Source: Rhizobium jaguaris
Lineage (GTDB): Bacteria; Pseudomonadota; Alphaproteobacteria; Rhizobiales; Rhizobiaceae
DNA: 64,000 nucleotides
Assembly: GCF_003627755.1 (NCBI RefSeq)
Contig: NZ_CP032694.1
Coordinates: 4,398,501-4,462,500, forward strand
Reading direction: 5' to 3'
The notes beneath the pieces are model-generated. The model searched no databases. It saw nothing but the letters and a program-made list of their open reading frames with translations, and was not told the DNA's origin. The position numbers were made by a program, and so were the translations under genes. Below, piece by piece: positions 1 to 10,359 of this stretch; the stretch's first letter is position 1; each line of letters begins with the position of its first letter.

Positions 1-322
1 CCGTTTTTGCCTTATTTTCGTCGCGGCGGGCGGCTGAAAGTGCAGCGAAATGCTTGCTAAAATACAACGCTGCTACAATTAAACAGAGTCTCGCTATGCA
101 ACTGCTGCCGAAATCGGCTACAGCAAAAGGCAGAGACCACCCGGGTGAACTCAGGTCCGATCGGGGTGGATGCAACCTTTGACGAAACGCGGTGATGATC
201 GGCTTAGCCATGATCAACCGCGTTTGGCGGCCGGCCGGCATGGCAGCGAAATGAGTGGGACACAGGCACTGAAGCAGAGCAAGCAGGCAGGACGAAGGAT
301 CGGCGCGACTGTCGCTGCACGT
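1..322. other. left edge, no gene recognised
   Basis: I see no convincing coding region here. The open frame of the metalloprotease extends back to 170, but the lipoprotein signal starts only at 323, so this is probably leader or upstream DNA. Around 52-80 there is a TTGCTA and a TACAAT, but they are only 14 bp apart, too close for a normal sigma-70 promoter. Confidence 0.5.
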
Positions 323-1783
323 ATGCGCCCTCTCACCCCCGTCCTCATTGCAGCGATGGTGCTCAACGGCTGTCAGTCGGTGCTGGATCAATCCTATCAG
401 CCGAATGTTTCGCCTTCCGCCAACCCGCAGATCGTTTCCGAAGTGCAGAAGAACGATCCGCGTGCGCAGATGGGCGCCCGCGAACATCCGCGCATCCTTG
501 CAAGCTATGGCGGCGAGTACAAGGACGCCAGGACCGAGCGGCTGGTGGCCCGCATCGCCGGTGCACTGACCAGCGTGTCGGAAAATCCGCAGCAGTCCTA
601 CCGCATCACCATTCTGAATTCGCCATCGATCAACGCCTTCGCGCTGCCTGGCGGCTATCTCTACGTCACCCGCGGTCTGTTGGCGCTCGCCAACGACGCC
701 TCGGAAGTCGCCGCCGTGCTGTCGCACGAGATGGCGCACGTCACCGCCAATCATGGCATCGAGCGGCAAAAGCGTGAGGAAGCTGAAGTCATAGCCAGCC
801 GCGTCGTCTCGGAAGTTCTGTCGAGCGATCTTGCCGGTAAGCAGGCACTCGCGCGTGGCAAGCTGCGTCTTGCCGCCTTTTCCCGCCAGCAGGAGCTGCA
901 AGCCGACGAGATCGGTATCCGCACGCTCGGCCAGGCCGGCTACGACCCCTATGCTGCAGCCCGCTTCCTCAATGCGATGGAAGACTACAGCCATTTCATG
1001 ACGGCCAATTCCGACGCCGACCAGAGCCTCGACTTCCTATCGAGCCATCCGAGCACGCCGCAGCGCATCGACCTTGCCAAGATGCATGCCCGCGAATTCG
1101 GCGAAGAGGGTAAGGTCGGCGATACCGGCCGCGATTACTACCTCAACGGTATCGACGGCCTGCTTTACGGCGACAGCCCGGAAGAAGGCTACGTGCGTGG
1201 CCAGACCTTCCTGCACGGCGGCCTCGGCATCCGCTTCGACGTGCCGCCCGACTTTCACATCGACAACAAGGTTGAGGCGGTCATGGCGACCGGCCCCGGC
1301 GACATCGCCGTTCGCTTCGATGGCGTTGCCGACAGCCAGAACCAGAATTTGATGAATTATATCTCCAGCGGCTGGGTCACCGGCCTCGATCCCTCGACTA
1401 TCAGGTCGATCACCGTCAATGGCATGGACGCGGCAACCGCGCGTGCCTCGGCCGATCGCTGGGATTTCGACGTCACGGTTATCCGCGACCGCTCACAGAT
1501 CTTCCGTTTCCTGACAGCCGTGCCGAAAGGCAACATTACCGCGCTGGAGCAGACGGCCGACGTGCTTCGCTCGAGCTTCCGGCACATGACGCCGGAGGAA
1601 GCCTCATCGCTGAAGCCGCTGCGCGTGCGCGTCGTCACCGTCAAGGCGGGCGACAACATCACCACGCTCGCCGCCCGGATGATGGGCACCGACCGCAAGC
1701 TCGACCTGTTCAAGCTGATCAACGCCTTGCCGACGGGCGCAACGGTTGCACCCGGCGACAAGGTCAAGATAATTTCGGAATAG
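323..1783 (+). CDS. M48 family metalloprotease, lipoprotein, LysM-like C-terminus
   Basis: Predicted zinc metalloprotease of the M48 (BepA/LoiP-like) group, acting in the periplasm on envelope proteins. The motif HEMAH lies at about residues 135-139, followed by a second metal-ligand region (ELQADE) about 55 residues later. The ATG at 323 gives a short hydrophobic signal ending in the lipobox VLNGC, so the protein is probably lipid-anchored through Cys17. The open frame runs back to 170 (ATG at 170 and 251), but those starts would bury the signal. The last 50 residues (VKAGDNITTLAARMMG onward, ending in PGDKVKII) resemble a LysM peptidoglycan-binding module. The gene converges on rpoH2, with only 44 bp between the stops. 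The protease fold is sure; the substrate is unknown. Confidence 0.88.
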   Translation: MRPLTPVLIAAMVLNGCQSVLDQSYQPNVSPSANPQIVSEVQKNDPRAQMGAREHPRILASYGGEYKDARTERLVARIAGALTSVSENPQQSYRITILNSPSINAFALPGGYLYVTRGLLALANDASEVAAVLSHEMAHVTANHGIERQKREEAEVIASRVVSEVLSSDLAGKQALARGKLRLAAFSRQQELQADEIGIRTLGQAGYDPYAAARFLNAMEDYSHFMTANSDADQSLDFLSSHPSTPQRIDLAKMHAREFGEEGKVGDTGRDYYLNGIDGLLYGDSPEEGYVRGQTFLHGGLGIRFDVPPDFHIDNKVEAVMATGPGDIAVRFDGVADSQNQNLMNYISSGWVTGLDPSTIRSITVNGMDAATARASADRWDFDVTVIRDRSQIFRFLTAVPKGNITALEQTADVLRSSFRHMTPEEASSLKPLRVRVVTVKAGDNITTLAARMMGTDRKLDLFKLINALPTGATVAPGDKVKIISE

Positions 1784-1827
1784 ACGGCTTTTCACCTTCC
1801 CCGATTGGCGAGGAGGAATTCTCCGCT

Positions 1828-2691
1828 TCAAGCATAACTCGCCATGCGCGGATCGGCGTCAACCAGGGCGCTGCGGAGCTTCTCCATGGCTCGGCTTTCG
1901 ATCTGGCGTACACGTTCCTTGGAAATGCCGAGATCAGCGCCCAGCTCTTCCAGCGTCGCGCCATCCTCGACCAGACGGCGCGCGCGGATGATCTTCATTT
2001 CGCGCTCGTTCAGGTGCTTCAACGCCGAGGCCAGCCAGACGCGGCGGCGCTCGCCGTCGATCATGTTGGAGACCTGTTCGTCCGGCAGAGGTTCGTCGCT
2101 GATCAGGAAATCCATGCGTTCCGCGCTTTCGGCATCACCGGAAATCGATGGCGCCTGCAGGGACGCGTCGTTGCTGGAGAGGCGCGCATCCATGGTCTGC
2201 ACGTCGGCAAGGCTGACGCCGAGAGCGACGGCGATTTCCTCGTGGATGGACTGCACCGTGACGCCGCTATTACCCCGGGCGAGCTTGGCACGCAGCCGGC
2301 GGAGATTGAAAAACAGCGCTTTCTGCGCCGAGCTCGTACCGCCGCGCACGATCGACCAGTTACGCAGGATATAGTCCTGGATCGACGCCCGGATCCACCA
2401 GCTCGCGTAGGTCGAGAATCGCACCTCCCGCTCCGGTTCGAACCTTGCCGCCGCCTCCAGGAGACCTACATAGCCTTCTTGTACCAGATCGCTCATCGGC
2501 AAGCCGAAATTGCGGAATTTGCCCGCCATCGAAATAACAAGGCGCATATGGGCTGTGGCGATCTTGTTGCGAGCGCTGCGGTCGTCGTGATCCTTCCAGC
2601 GGATGGCGAGGTCGTGCTCTTCGTCGCGGTCGAGATAGGGGGCGGCCATCGCGATCTTAATCATGCGTCGATCTGCAGACATATTTTTCAT
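1828..2691 (-). CDS. rpoH2: RNA polymerase heat-shock sigma factor RpoH (RpoH2 type)
   Basis: Sigma-32-class factor of 287 aa that directs RNA polymerase to stress promoters. Region 2 is intact (LPMSDLVQEGYVGLLEAA, then RFSTYASWWIRASIQDYI, the RpoH-typical stretch), and region 4 carries the helix-turn-helix LGISKERVRQIESRAMEKL. Rhizobia usually have two RpoH proteins. I call this RpoH2 from its sequence and its place beside carD, fdxA and the pha genes, as I recall from Sinorhizobium meliloti. Three in-frame ATGs lie close together (2697, 2691, 2682); 2691 is preferred because AGGGG lies 8 nt ahead of it. In S. meliloti rpoH2 is under the general stress sigma factor RpoE2; I could not find a clean RpoE2 promoter here. 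Confidence 0.9.
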   Translation of the reverse strand: MKNMSADRRMIKIAMAAPYLDRDEEHDLAIRWKDHDDRSARNKIATAHMRLVISMAGKFRNFGLPMSDLVQEGYVGLLEAAARFEPEREVRFSTYASWWIRASIQDYILRNWSIVRGGTSSAQKALFFNLRRLRAKLARGNSGVTVQSIHEEIAVALGVSLADVQTMDARLSSNDASLQAPSISGDAESAERMDFLISDEPLPDEQVSNMIDGERRRVWLASALKHLNEREMKIIRARRLVEDGATLEELGADLGISKERVRQIESRAMEKLRSALVDADPRMASYA

Positions 2692-3043
2692 ATACATATC
2701 CCCTAAATCCTACCCCAAAATCGTTTCAGTGCGACGGTCAACGGAAAAGGCAGCAAACTTCGTTTCCGGACATCGCTGCGCGGATGAAAATCTATGAATT
2801 GAATGCAATTGGAGACCGGCCCGATGTCCGGACGGTCGGTTAAGGGTCTATTTCGGCTTCACCGAAATGACCTAGCGAACGAAATGGCTTCAGATCGCCG
2901 GGAAATTTCCAATCAAAACGCATGGGGTCCGGTCCTCGTGAACGTTAAGGGAAACGGCTGGCTGAGAAACTCATATCACGAGAGAACTCACACCGGCCGC
3001 GAATACGAGGCATAAACGCAGCAGACGGAAAAAGGTTCCAAAG
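2692..3043. other. intergenic region upstream of rpoH2
   Basis: This holds the rpoH2 promoter on the minus strand. A 70-codon open frame (2803-3015, plus) has no convincing ribosome-binding site or recognisable motif and is not called. The bidirectional terminator at 3044-3072 would also end any plus-strand transcript starting here, so a small RNA is possible but unsupported. Confidence 0.4.
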
Positions 3044-3072
3044 AAAAACCCGGCACGATGGCCGGGTTTTTT
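3044..3072. terminator. bidirectional intrinsic terminator downstream of carD
   Basis: Stem CCCGGC / GCCGGG with a 6-nt loop, flanked by five A on the left and six T on the right, so it can work on both strands. It lies 26 bp past the carD stop. Confidence 0.8.
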
Positions 3073-3097
3073 GGACGTGGTGTCTTGTCCTGTGACT

Positions 3098-3670
3098 TTA
3101 TGCGGCTTCGTCCTGGGAATCGTCGTCTTCGACGACCTTGCCGCGCTTCGGGCCCTTGTTCAGATTAATCTCGACAAGGCGAACGGCCTCGGTCTCGGAC
3201 ATCTTGTTGACGGCGGCAATTTCGCGCGCCATACGATCAAGTGCAGCTTCATAGAGCTGACGTTCGGAATAGGACTGCTCAGGCTGGTTCTCGGCGCGAT
3301 AGAGATCGCGAACCACTTCGGCAATCGAGATCAGATCGCCCGAATTGATCTTGGCATCATATTCCTGGGCGCGACGCGACCACATGGTGCGCTTGACGCG
3401 GGCCTTGCCCTGGACAACCTTAAGCGCCCGATCGACGAAATCCGTCTCGGAAAGCTTACGCATTCCGATGCTCATGGCCTTTGCCACGGGCACCTTCAGA
3501 CGCATCTTGTCTTTTTCGAAGTCGATTACAAAAAGCTCAAGCTTCATGCCTGCGACTTCTTGCTCTTCAATCGCGGTGATCGTACCCACGCCGTGAGCGG
3601 GATATACGATCGATTCACCGGTCTTGAAGCCATGGCGTGCTGCTGAAGGTTTTTTCTGCTGGATCGTCAT
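3098..3670 (-). CDS. carD: CarD family transcriptional regulator
   Basis: CarD-type RNA polymerase-interacting protein, 190 aa, that stabilises open promoter complexes, particularly at rRNA and stress-linked promoters. The N-terminal RNA-polymerase-interaction domain shows GESIVYPAHGVGTI at residues 17-30. The C-terminal part is helical and basic, ending in an acidic tail (VVEDDDSQDEAA). The longest frame opens at 3697, but ATG at 3670 (MTIQQKK) fits the family N-terminus better. The terminator at 3044-3072 ends the transcript. Confidence 0.9.
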   Translation of the reverse strand: MTIQQKKPSAARHGFKTGESIVYPAHGVGTITAIEEQEVAGMKLELFVIDFEKDKMRLKVPVAKAMSIGMRKLSETDFVDRALKVVQGKARVKRTMWSRRAQEYDAKINSGDLISIAEVVRDLYRAENQPEQSYSERQLYEAALDRMAREIAAVNKMSETEAVRLVEINLNKGPKRGKVVEDDDSQDEAA

Positions 3671-4069
3671 TCTTTTCAAAAACTCCCTGTTACGCACCCG
3701 GCGTAAACCGGGGCCGGGTCAGTCAGGCCCGGATGAGACGGAAGCACCGTCGGGGTGACTTCATCCTGGTCCAGCCAGACGCATGCAAAAAGAAATCCGT
3801 TCATCGCGATCCCAGACCCGACAACTCAAAATGTTGATATGTCAAGGAAACCGCGTGCGGATTGCTTATTTGCTTTCGTGATGGTTTGGGGCACACATAA
3901 TGCCGCAGTGGATCAGTGTGAGGAAGCTATCACAAAAATCTGAGGAAATCAATAATTTGCTTTACGCACACCAAATCGGCCACGTTGACCGCTCATGCGG
4001 CCAACGGCATTGATTCGTCTTGATGCGTTATCGACTACACCTTTATCGACGGCCTGTCACGGCCTTCGA
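3671..4069. other. intergenic region between carD and fdxA
   Basis: About 400 bp upstream of carD and downstream of fdxA. A CTTGACA on the minus strand (3840-3846) resembles a -35 box, but I see no matching -10. No gene, repeat or clear hairpin recognised. Confidence 0.4.
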
Positions 4070-4408
4070 TCAGTCGCCGGAACCGGGGTTGGCCGAGAAA
4101 TACTTCTCGAACTTGCCCTGTTCGCCGTCCATTTCCTTGGCCTCCGGCAGCGGATCGCGCTTGACCGTGATGTTCGGCCAGATGGAGGCATAATCCGCGT
4201 TGATTTTCAGCCACTTGTCGAGGCCCGGCTCCGTATCGGGCTTGATCGCCTCGGCAGGACATTCCGGCTCGCAAACGCCGCAATCGATGCATTCATCGGG
4301 ATGGATGACGAGAAAGTTCTCGCCTTCATAGAAGCAATCGACAGGGCAGACTTCCACGCAGTCGGTGTATTTGCAGCGAACGCAATTGTCGGTCACGACG
4401 TATGTCAT
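4070..4408 (-). CDS. fdxA: 7Fe ferredoxin FdxA
   Basis: Small electron carrier of 112 aa in the FdxA [3Fe-4S][4Fe-4S] class. The N-terminus has [17 protein letters not shown]; the second cluster motif is [12 protein letters not shown], followed by the long C-terminal extension ([17 protein letters not shown]) typical of alphaproteobacterial FdxA. The ATG has TGGAG 6-7 nt upstream. The redox partner cannot be inferred. The gene is upstream of carD in the same direction but separated by 400 bp, so probably has its own transcript. Confidence 0.93.
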   Translation of the reverse strand: MTYVVTDNCVRCKYTDCVEVCPVDCFYEGENFLVIHPDECIDCGVCEPECPAEAIKPDTEPGLDKWLKINADYASIWPNITVKRDPLPEAKEMDGEQGKFEKYFSANPGSGD

Positions 4409-4615
4409 GAAGCACTCCAGGGATATCTATCGTTTTCCGTGGATGCGCAACCTGGAACGTCGCGCCTTTCCCTCGGAAGCCGGCGGGCAACGGATGCGCT
4501 ATGCGCAGGCATGCCGACCGACTGGTTACCAGCGGGTTGACCGTGAGGTATCGACTTTGCTGGCCAATTTCAAGGACAAACAATCCCCAAAACCATGGAG
4601 GTCGGATAGAGTTTT

Positions 4616-5020
4616 CTAATCATCCTCTGACGTCAGCCGGTCGATCGCGCGCCGATCGCGTTTCGTCGGCCGTCCAGTGCCCGGCGCGCGGCTAGCCTGC
4701 TCGAACGGAGTGAGACGTTTTGTCTCATCCGGCGGCGGCGTCAGGTCCTCGTAAAGCAGCTTCGCCTCTTCGAAAGGACCTCTCCGGTCGCCTGGGAGAC
4801 GCACGATCAGGACGACGTCCCGCCGCTCCAGCGAAAGTTCGATCCGGTCGCCGGCCTTGACGCCATAGCTCGGCTGCACGACCCGCTCGCCATTCACCCG
4901 CACGCTGCCGTTTTGGACATAGACCTGCGCCAGCGAGCGGGATTTTACCATACGGGCAAAGAACAGCCACTTGTCGATGCGCTGGCGCGAACCGGAAGAT
5001 GGCTGCCTCTCGTCCGTCAT
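4616..5020 (-). CDS. S4-domain RNA-binding protein (Hsp15-like)
   Basis: 134-aa protein with an N-terminal S4 RNA-binding fold (RIDKWLFFARMVKSRSLAQ, then GSVRVNGERV at residues 13-47), like the heat-shock ribosome-recycling protein HslR/Hsp15. The C-terminal 50 residues are polar and basic. Its ATG lies three bases after the stop codon of the upstream helicase gene, so the two are almost certainly cotranscribed and translationally coupled. The partner gene suggests a role with structured RNA or ribosomes; the exact substrate is not visible. Confidence 0.85.
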   Translation of the reverse strand: MTDERQPSSGSRQRIDKWLFFARMVKSRSLAQVYVQNGSVRVNGERVVQPSYGVKAGDRIELSLERRDVVLIVRLPGDRRGPFEEAKLLYEDLTPPPDETKRLTPFEQASRAPGTGRPTKRDRRAIDRLTSEDD

Positions 5021-5023
5021 GGC

Positions 5024-8230
<3,207 letters not shown>

Positions 8231-8426
8231 GGGCGAGAAACCGCTGTCTTCCGATCAACAAGCTCCCCAGGGAAGAGAAGAAGAGATGACGACCATATGT
8301 GACAAAGGCAAGACCTGAATGAAAAAACAACGGTCGCAATATGCGATTTCCTCATTGGCGGCCTCAACCAAAAGCTACATTGTCCCTGCATCCCAAGCGA
8401 GTCCCGACGAGTCCGGAACAGCTTGA

Positions 8427-8475
8427 GAACGAATCGGCGACGAATCGCTGACTCACTGTAGTTCCCTTTCTGTTC
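8427..8475. repeat. GANTC module A
   Basis: 49-bp module with ends GAAC and GTTC. GAATC at 8431, GAATC at 8442 and GACTC at 8450, i.e. spacings of 11 and 8 bp. The right end is TGTTCACC. Confidence 0.75.
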
Positions 8476-8596
8476 ACCACTATATATGGATTTTGATTCG
8501 CAGAATCCCACCAAATACTGATTCATATCTAGACCCCTTTTTACGTGAATTGGAGTCATGTGACGAATCCGGCAGGATGGCACCCGCGTTTGAAAA

Positions 8597-8623
8597 ATAT
8601 AATTAACCATTTGTTAATTATAT
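8597..8623. repeat. perfect A+T-rich inverted repeat
   Basis: Arms of 11 bp (ATATAATTAAC at 8597-8607 and its exact complement at 8613-8623) around a 5-bp loop, between GANTC modules A and B. No T-tract follows, so it is not a standard terminator. It could be a protein-binding site or an easily unwound element. Confidence 0.8.
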
Positions 8624-8680
8624 GAATTTCCATGAGAATCCAGCCAGGAAACTTTCGAATTAAGAATTGGGTCAAAGCCG

Positions 8681-8729
8681 GAACGAATCGGCGACGAATC
8701 GCTGACTCCGGCCGATTCTGTATTTGTTC
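8681..8729. repeat. GANTC module B
   Basis: Same layout as module A: GAAC at 8681, GAATC at 8685, GAATC at 8696, GACTC at 8704, TGTTC ending at 8729. The left flank AAAGCCG is shared with module C. Confidence 0.75.
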
Positions 8730-8896
8730 TACACAACATCTAGCGTGATTCCGAGCAAAACGCGCAGGACTCCGGATGGTTGAAACGCAGAATCCTGCCG
8801 AATCAGGGATTGCGATTAATTTTTAAGCGAAGCCGCACATGATAAATCCATAAATTCGCGCAGAAATTGAACCCGTTAACACATCGACCAAAGCCG

Positions 8897-8945
8897 GAAC
8901 GAATCAGCGACGAATCGCTGATTCGTTCACGTACTCTATTTGTTC
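8897..8945. repeat. GANTC module C
   Basis: GAAC at 8897, GAATC at 8901, GAATC at 8912, GATTC at 8920, TGTTC ending at 8945. The third site differs from A and B in its middle base yet remains a GANTC. Confidence 0.75.
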
Positions 8946-9079
8946 TCAGCTAGATATAGCTTTCGGGTAGGGCGGCTCATCCAAATGGAGAATGAAGAGG
9001 AGATATGGATAGCCTCGGAATTCGCCGGAATTAACTATTTCGCTAGCGAAGTACCACTTTTCGGCGATTGAACTTAAGT

Positions 9080-9100
9080 CTACCTCATCGAAAGAGGTAG
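9080..9100. repeat. hairpin CTACCTC / GAGGTAG
   Basis: Inverted repeat with 7-bp perfect arms (9080-9086, 9094-9100), extendable by one pair, and a 7-nt loop. An alternative pairing CATCG / CGATG (9086-9090 with 9107-9111) overlaps it, so two exclusive folds are possible in RNA. No T-tract. Confidence 0.5.
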
Positions 9101-9148
9101 ATCTTCCGATGAGCCGATCATCCCGACGTTAACCAAAGCCCAAATGCA

Positions 9149-9197
9149 GAACGAATCGCTGACGAATCACGGACAGGTCCATTTTCCCGTTTCGTTC
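9149..9197. repeat. GANTC module D (degenerate)
   Basis: GAAC at 9149, GAATC at 9153 and 9164 with the same 11-bp spacing. The third site has decayed to GACAG, but the right-hand GTTC end (9194-9197) is at the same distance as in A-C. Confidence 0.65.
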
Positions 9198-9511
9198 ACC
9201 GCAACATATTGTATTTAAAGCAATTTTTAACCATATACAAAGGTCGCCGGCGGGCATTTTCCGCATGCATCAGGTGCGTGCGTTAACATTCTTGCGCAGC
9301 TTGCCGGCTCAACCCGATGAGTTGTTATTTCTGAGCCGGAACAATTTCTCGCGAAATAAGTTTCTATTCACAGCGACACTGGTGCGCTACTCATTAGAGG
9401 GGGACGGGTAAAGAACGCATCGGGACTATCAACTTAGCGCATCTGATATGCTTGTGTGACGACGTCACTCCGGCGGGATGCTCTAGGCGCTTGACGCGGA
9501 GGAAATACGCC

Positions 9512-9667
9512 ATGCTTGGTACGATATTACTCGTGATTTTGATTCTGTTGCTGATCGGCGCACTTCCGAACTGGGGTTACAGCCGGGGTTGGGGTTACGG
9601 TCCATCAGGTGGTCTCGGACTCGTTCTTGTCATCATCCTCATACTGCTGCTGATGGGCCGGATCTGA
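9512..9667 (+). CDS. DUF3309-family small membrane protein
   Basis: 51-aa protein with two hydrophobic segments (LGTILLVILILLLIGALP and LGLVLVIILILLLMG) flanking a Gly/Trp/Tyr loop (NWGYSRGWGYGPSGG), the signature of the DUF3309 family common in Rhizobiales. ATG at 9512 has CGGAGGAA 7 nt upstream; the open frame extends back to 9452, but that start has no such site. Function unknown; the family is often linked to stress responses. It is the first of three small envelope genes on this strand. Confidence 0.85.
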   Translation: MLGTILLVILILLLIGALPNWGYSRGWGYGPSGGLGLVLVIILILLLMGRI

Positions 9668-9712
9668 TCCGGCCGATATTGTTGAAGACCTCACACACTA
9701 GGGAGCATTATC

Positions 9713-9967
9713 ATGAAGAAAATCATCGTCGCGATCGCACTTGTCGGCGCACTTGCCTCCTGCACCGCAACCGAAAAGGGAACAGCCATAGGCGCCGGCA
9801 CGGGCGCGATCATAGGCGGTGTCGCCAGCAATAGCTGGGGTGGTGCCGCAATCGGCGCCGTCGCTGGCGGTGCTGTCGGCTACCTGATCGGCCGCTCCCA
9901 GGAGCATCCTGGCTATTGCATCTATCGTGACCGCAATGGCCGCCGCTATGAGGCTCGCTGCCGCTAA
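9713..9967 (+). CDS. glycine-zipper small lipoprotein
   Basis: 84-aa predicted outer-membrane lipoprotein. The signal ends in the lipobox LASC (Cys17). The mature part has a Gly-zipper (GAGTGAIIGGVASNSWGGAA, then GAVAGGAVGYLIG) like the 17-kDa surface antigen / YMGG families, and ends with a short basic region (YRDRNGRRYEARCR). GGGAGC lies upstream of the ATG. The role is probably structural in the envelope; no substrate or partner can be read. Confidence 0.85.
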   Translation: MKKIIVAIALVGALASCTATEKGTAIGAGTGAIIGGVASNSWGGAAIGAVAGGAVGYLIGRSQEHPGYCIYRDRNGRRYEARCR

Positions 9968-10143
9968 GGCGGTTACAGGCGAAGATCGATTTCTGTCGGC
10001 CGATCGTCAACGCGCTGTCGACGATCGGTCTTAAAAGACAAATCCTCGCGCCGACAACCTTGGACCGACATTTTTCTTGAGACGAAGATACCCACGCCGG
10101 TCTGGCGGGGGTCGGGTTAACGTTTTTGGAAAGGAACGGCGCC

Positions 10144-10317
10144 ATGACCGAGATCATTGCAAGCATCGCAGGGCTCGCTTTTGTCGGCACCACGTTTATT
10201 GTGCTGGGTTATGCCGCATGGATGCGGGACAAGGAAATGCGCCGCATGCCCGTGGAGGCGGTCGTCTTGGATTTCAAACCCCGGCAACGGCGATCCGCAA
10301 ATTCAAGCCGGCGATGA
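10144..10317 (+). CDS. hypothetical small single-pass membrane protein
   Basis: 57-aa protein with one membrane helix (about residues 4-25) and a basic C-terminal tail rich in Arg. ATG at 10144 follows GGAAAGGAA at 10128-10136. The final dozen residues (PRQRRSANSSRR) look unlike a conserved domain, so the true 3' end could have shifted frame. I do not recognise a family. It ends 43 bp before the convergent phaB stop. Confidence 0.55.
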   Translation: MTEIIASIAGLAFVGTTFIVLGYAAWMRDKEMRRMPVEAVVLDFKPRQRRSANSSRR

Positions 10318-10359
10318 TTGCCGGGCATTCCGGCAATCATCGGGTATTTACCTACCAGA

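Larger units (their letters stand above)
8231..9511. other. 1.28-kb non-coding region with a dense GANTC (CcrM site) cluster
   Basis: No gene recognised on either strand. By my count, 24 GANTC sites fall between 8399 and 9168, against about 3 expected by chance. Many lie in four repeated modules listed separately. The stretch also holds a perfect A+T-rich inverted repeat (8597-8623) and a hairpin (9080-9101), and is A+T-richer than the flanking genes. It lies between the start of the helicase gene and the start of a DUF3309 gene, so it must also contain two divergent promoters. Confidence 0.8.

Noticed and set aside
52..80. Sigma-70 promoter for the M48 gene
   Set aside because: TTGCTA and TACAAT are only 14 bp apart and far from the chosen start.
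2740..2767. RpoE2/EcfG promoter for rpoH2
   Set aside because: GGAAA and CGTT occur on the minus strand, but with a non-consensus -35 and a 19-bp spacer instead of 16-17.
2803..3015. 70-codon open frame upstream of rpoH2
   Set aside because: No convincing ribosome-binding site, domain or hydrophobic pattern.
3840..3846. carD promoter -35 box
   Set aside because: CTTGACA is present on the minus strand, but no -10 lies 16-18 bp downstream.
8399..9168. CRISPR array
   Set aside because: The modules are 216-254 bp apart, with no uniform spacers and no cas genes; the repeated part is defined by GANTC geometry.
9338..9362. EcfG promoter upstream of the DUF3309 gene
   Set aside because: GGAAC is followed after 16 bp by AGTT rather than CGTT, and it is 150 bp from the start codon; too weak to call.
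8231..9511. Chromosomal replication origin
   Set aside because: I found no run of DnaA boxes (TTATCCACA) and the usual origin neighbours are absent. The GANTC cluster alone is not evidence of an origin.
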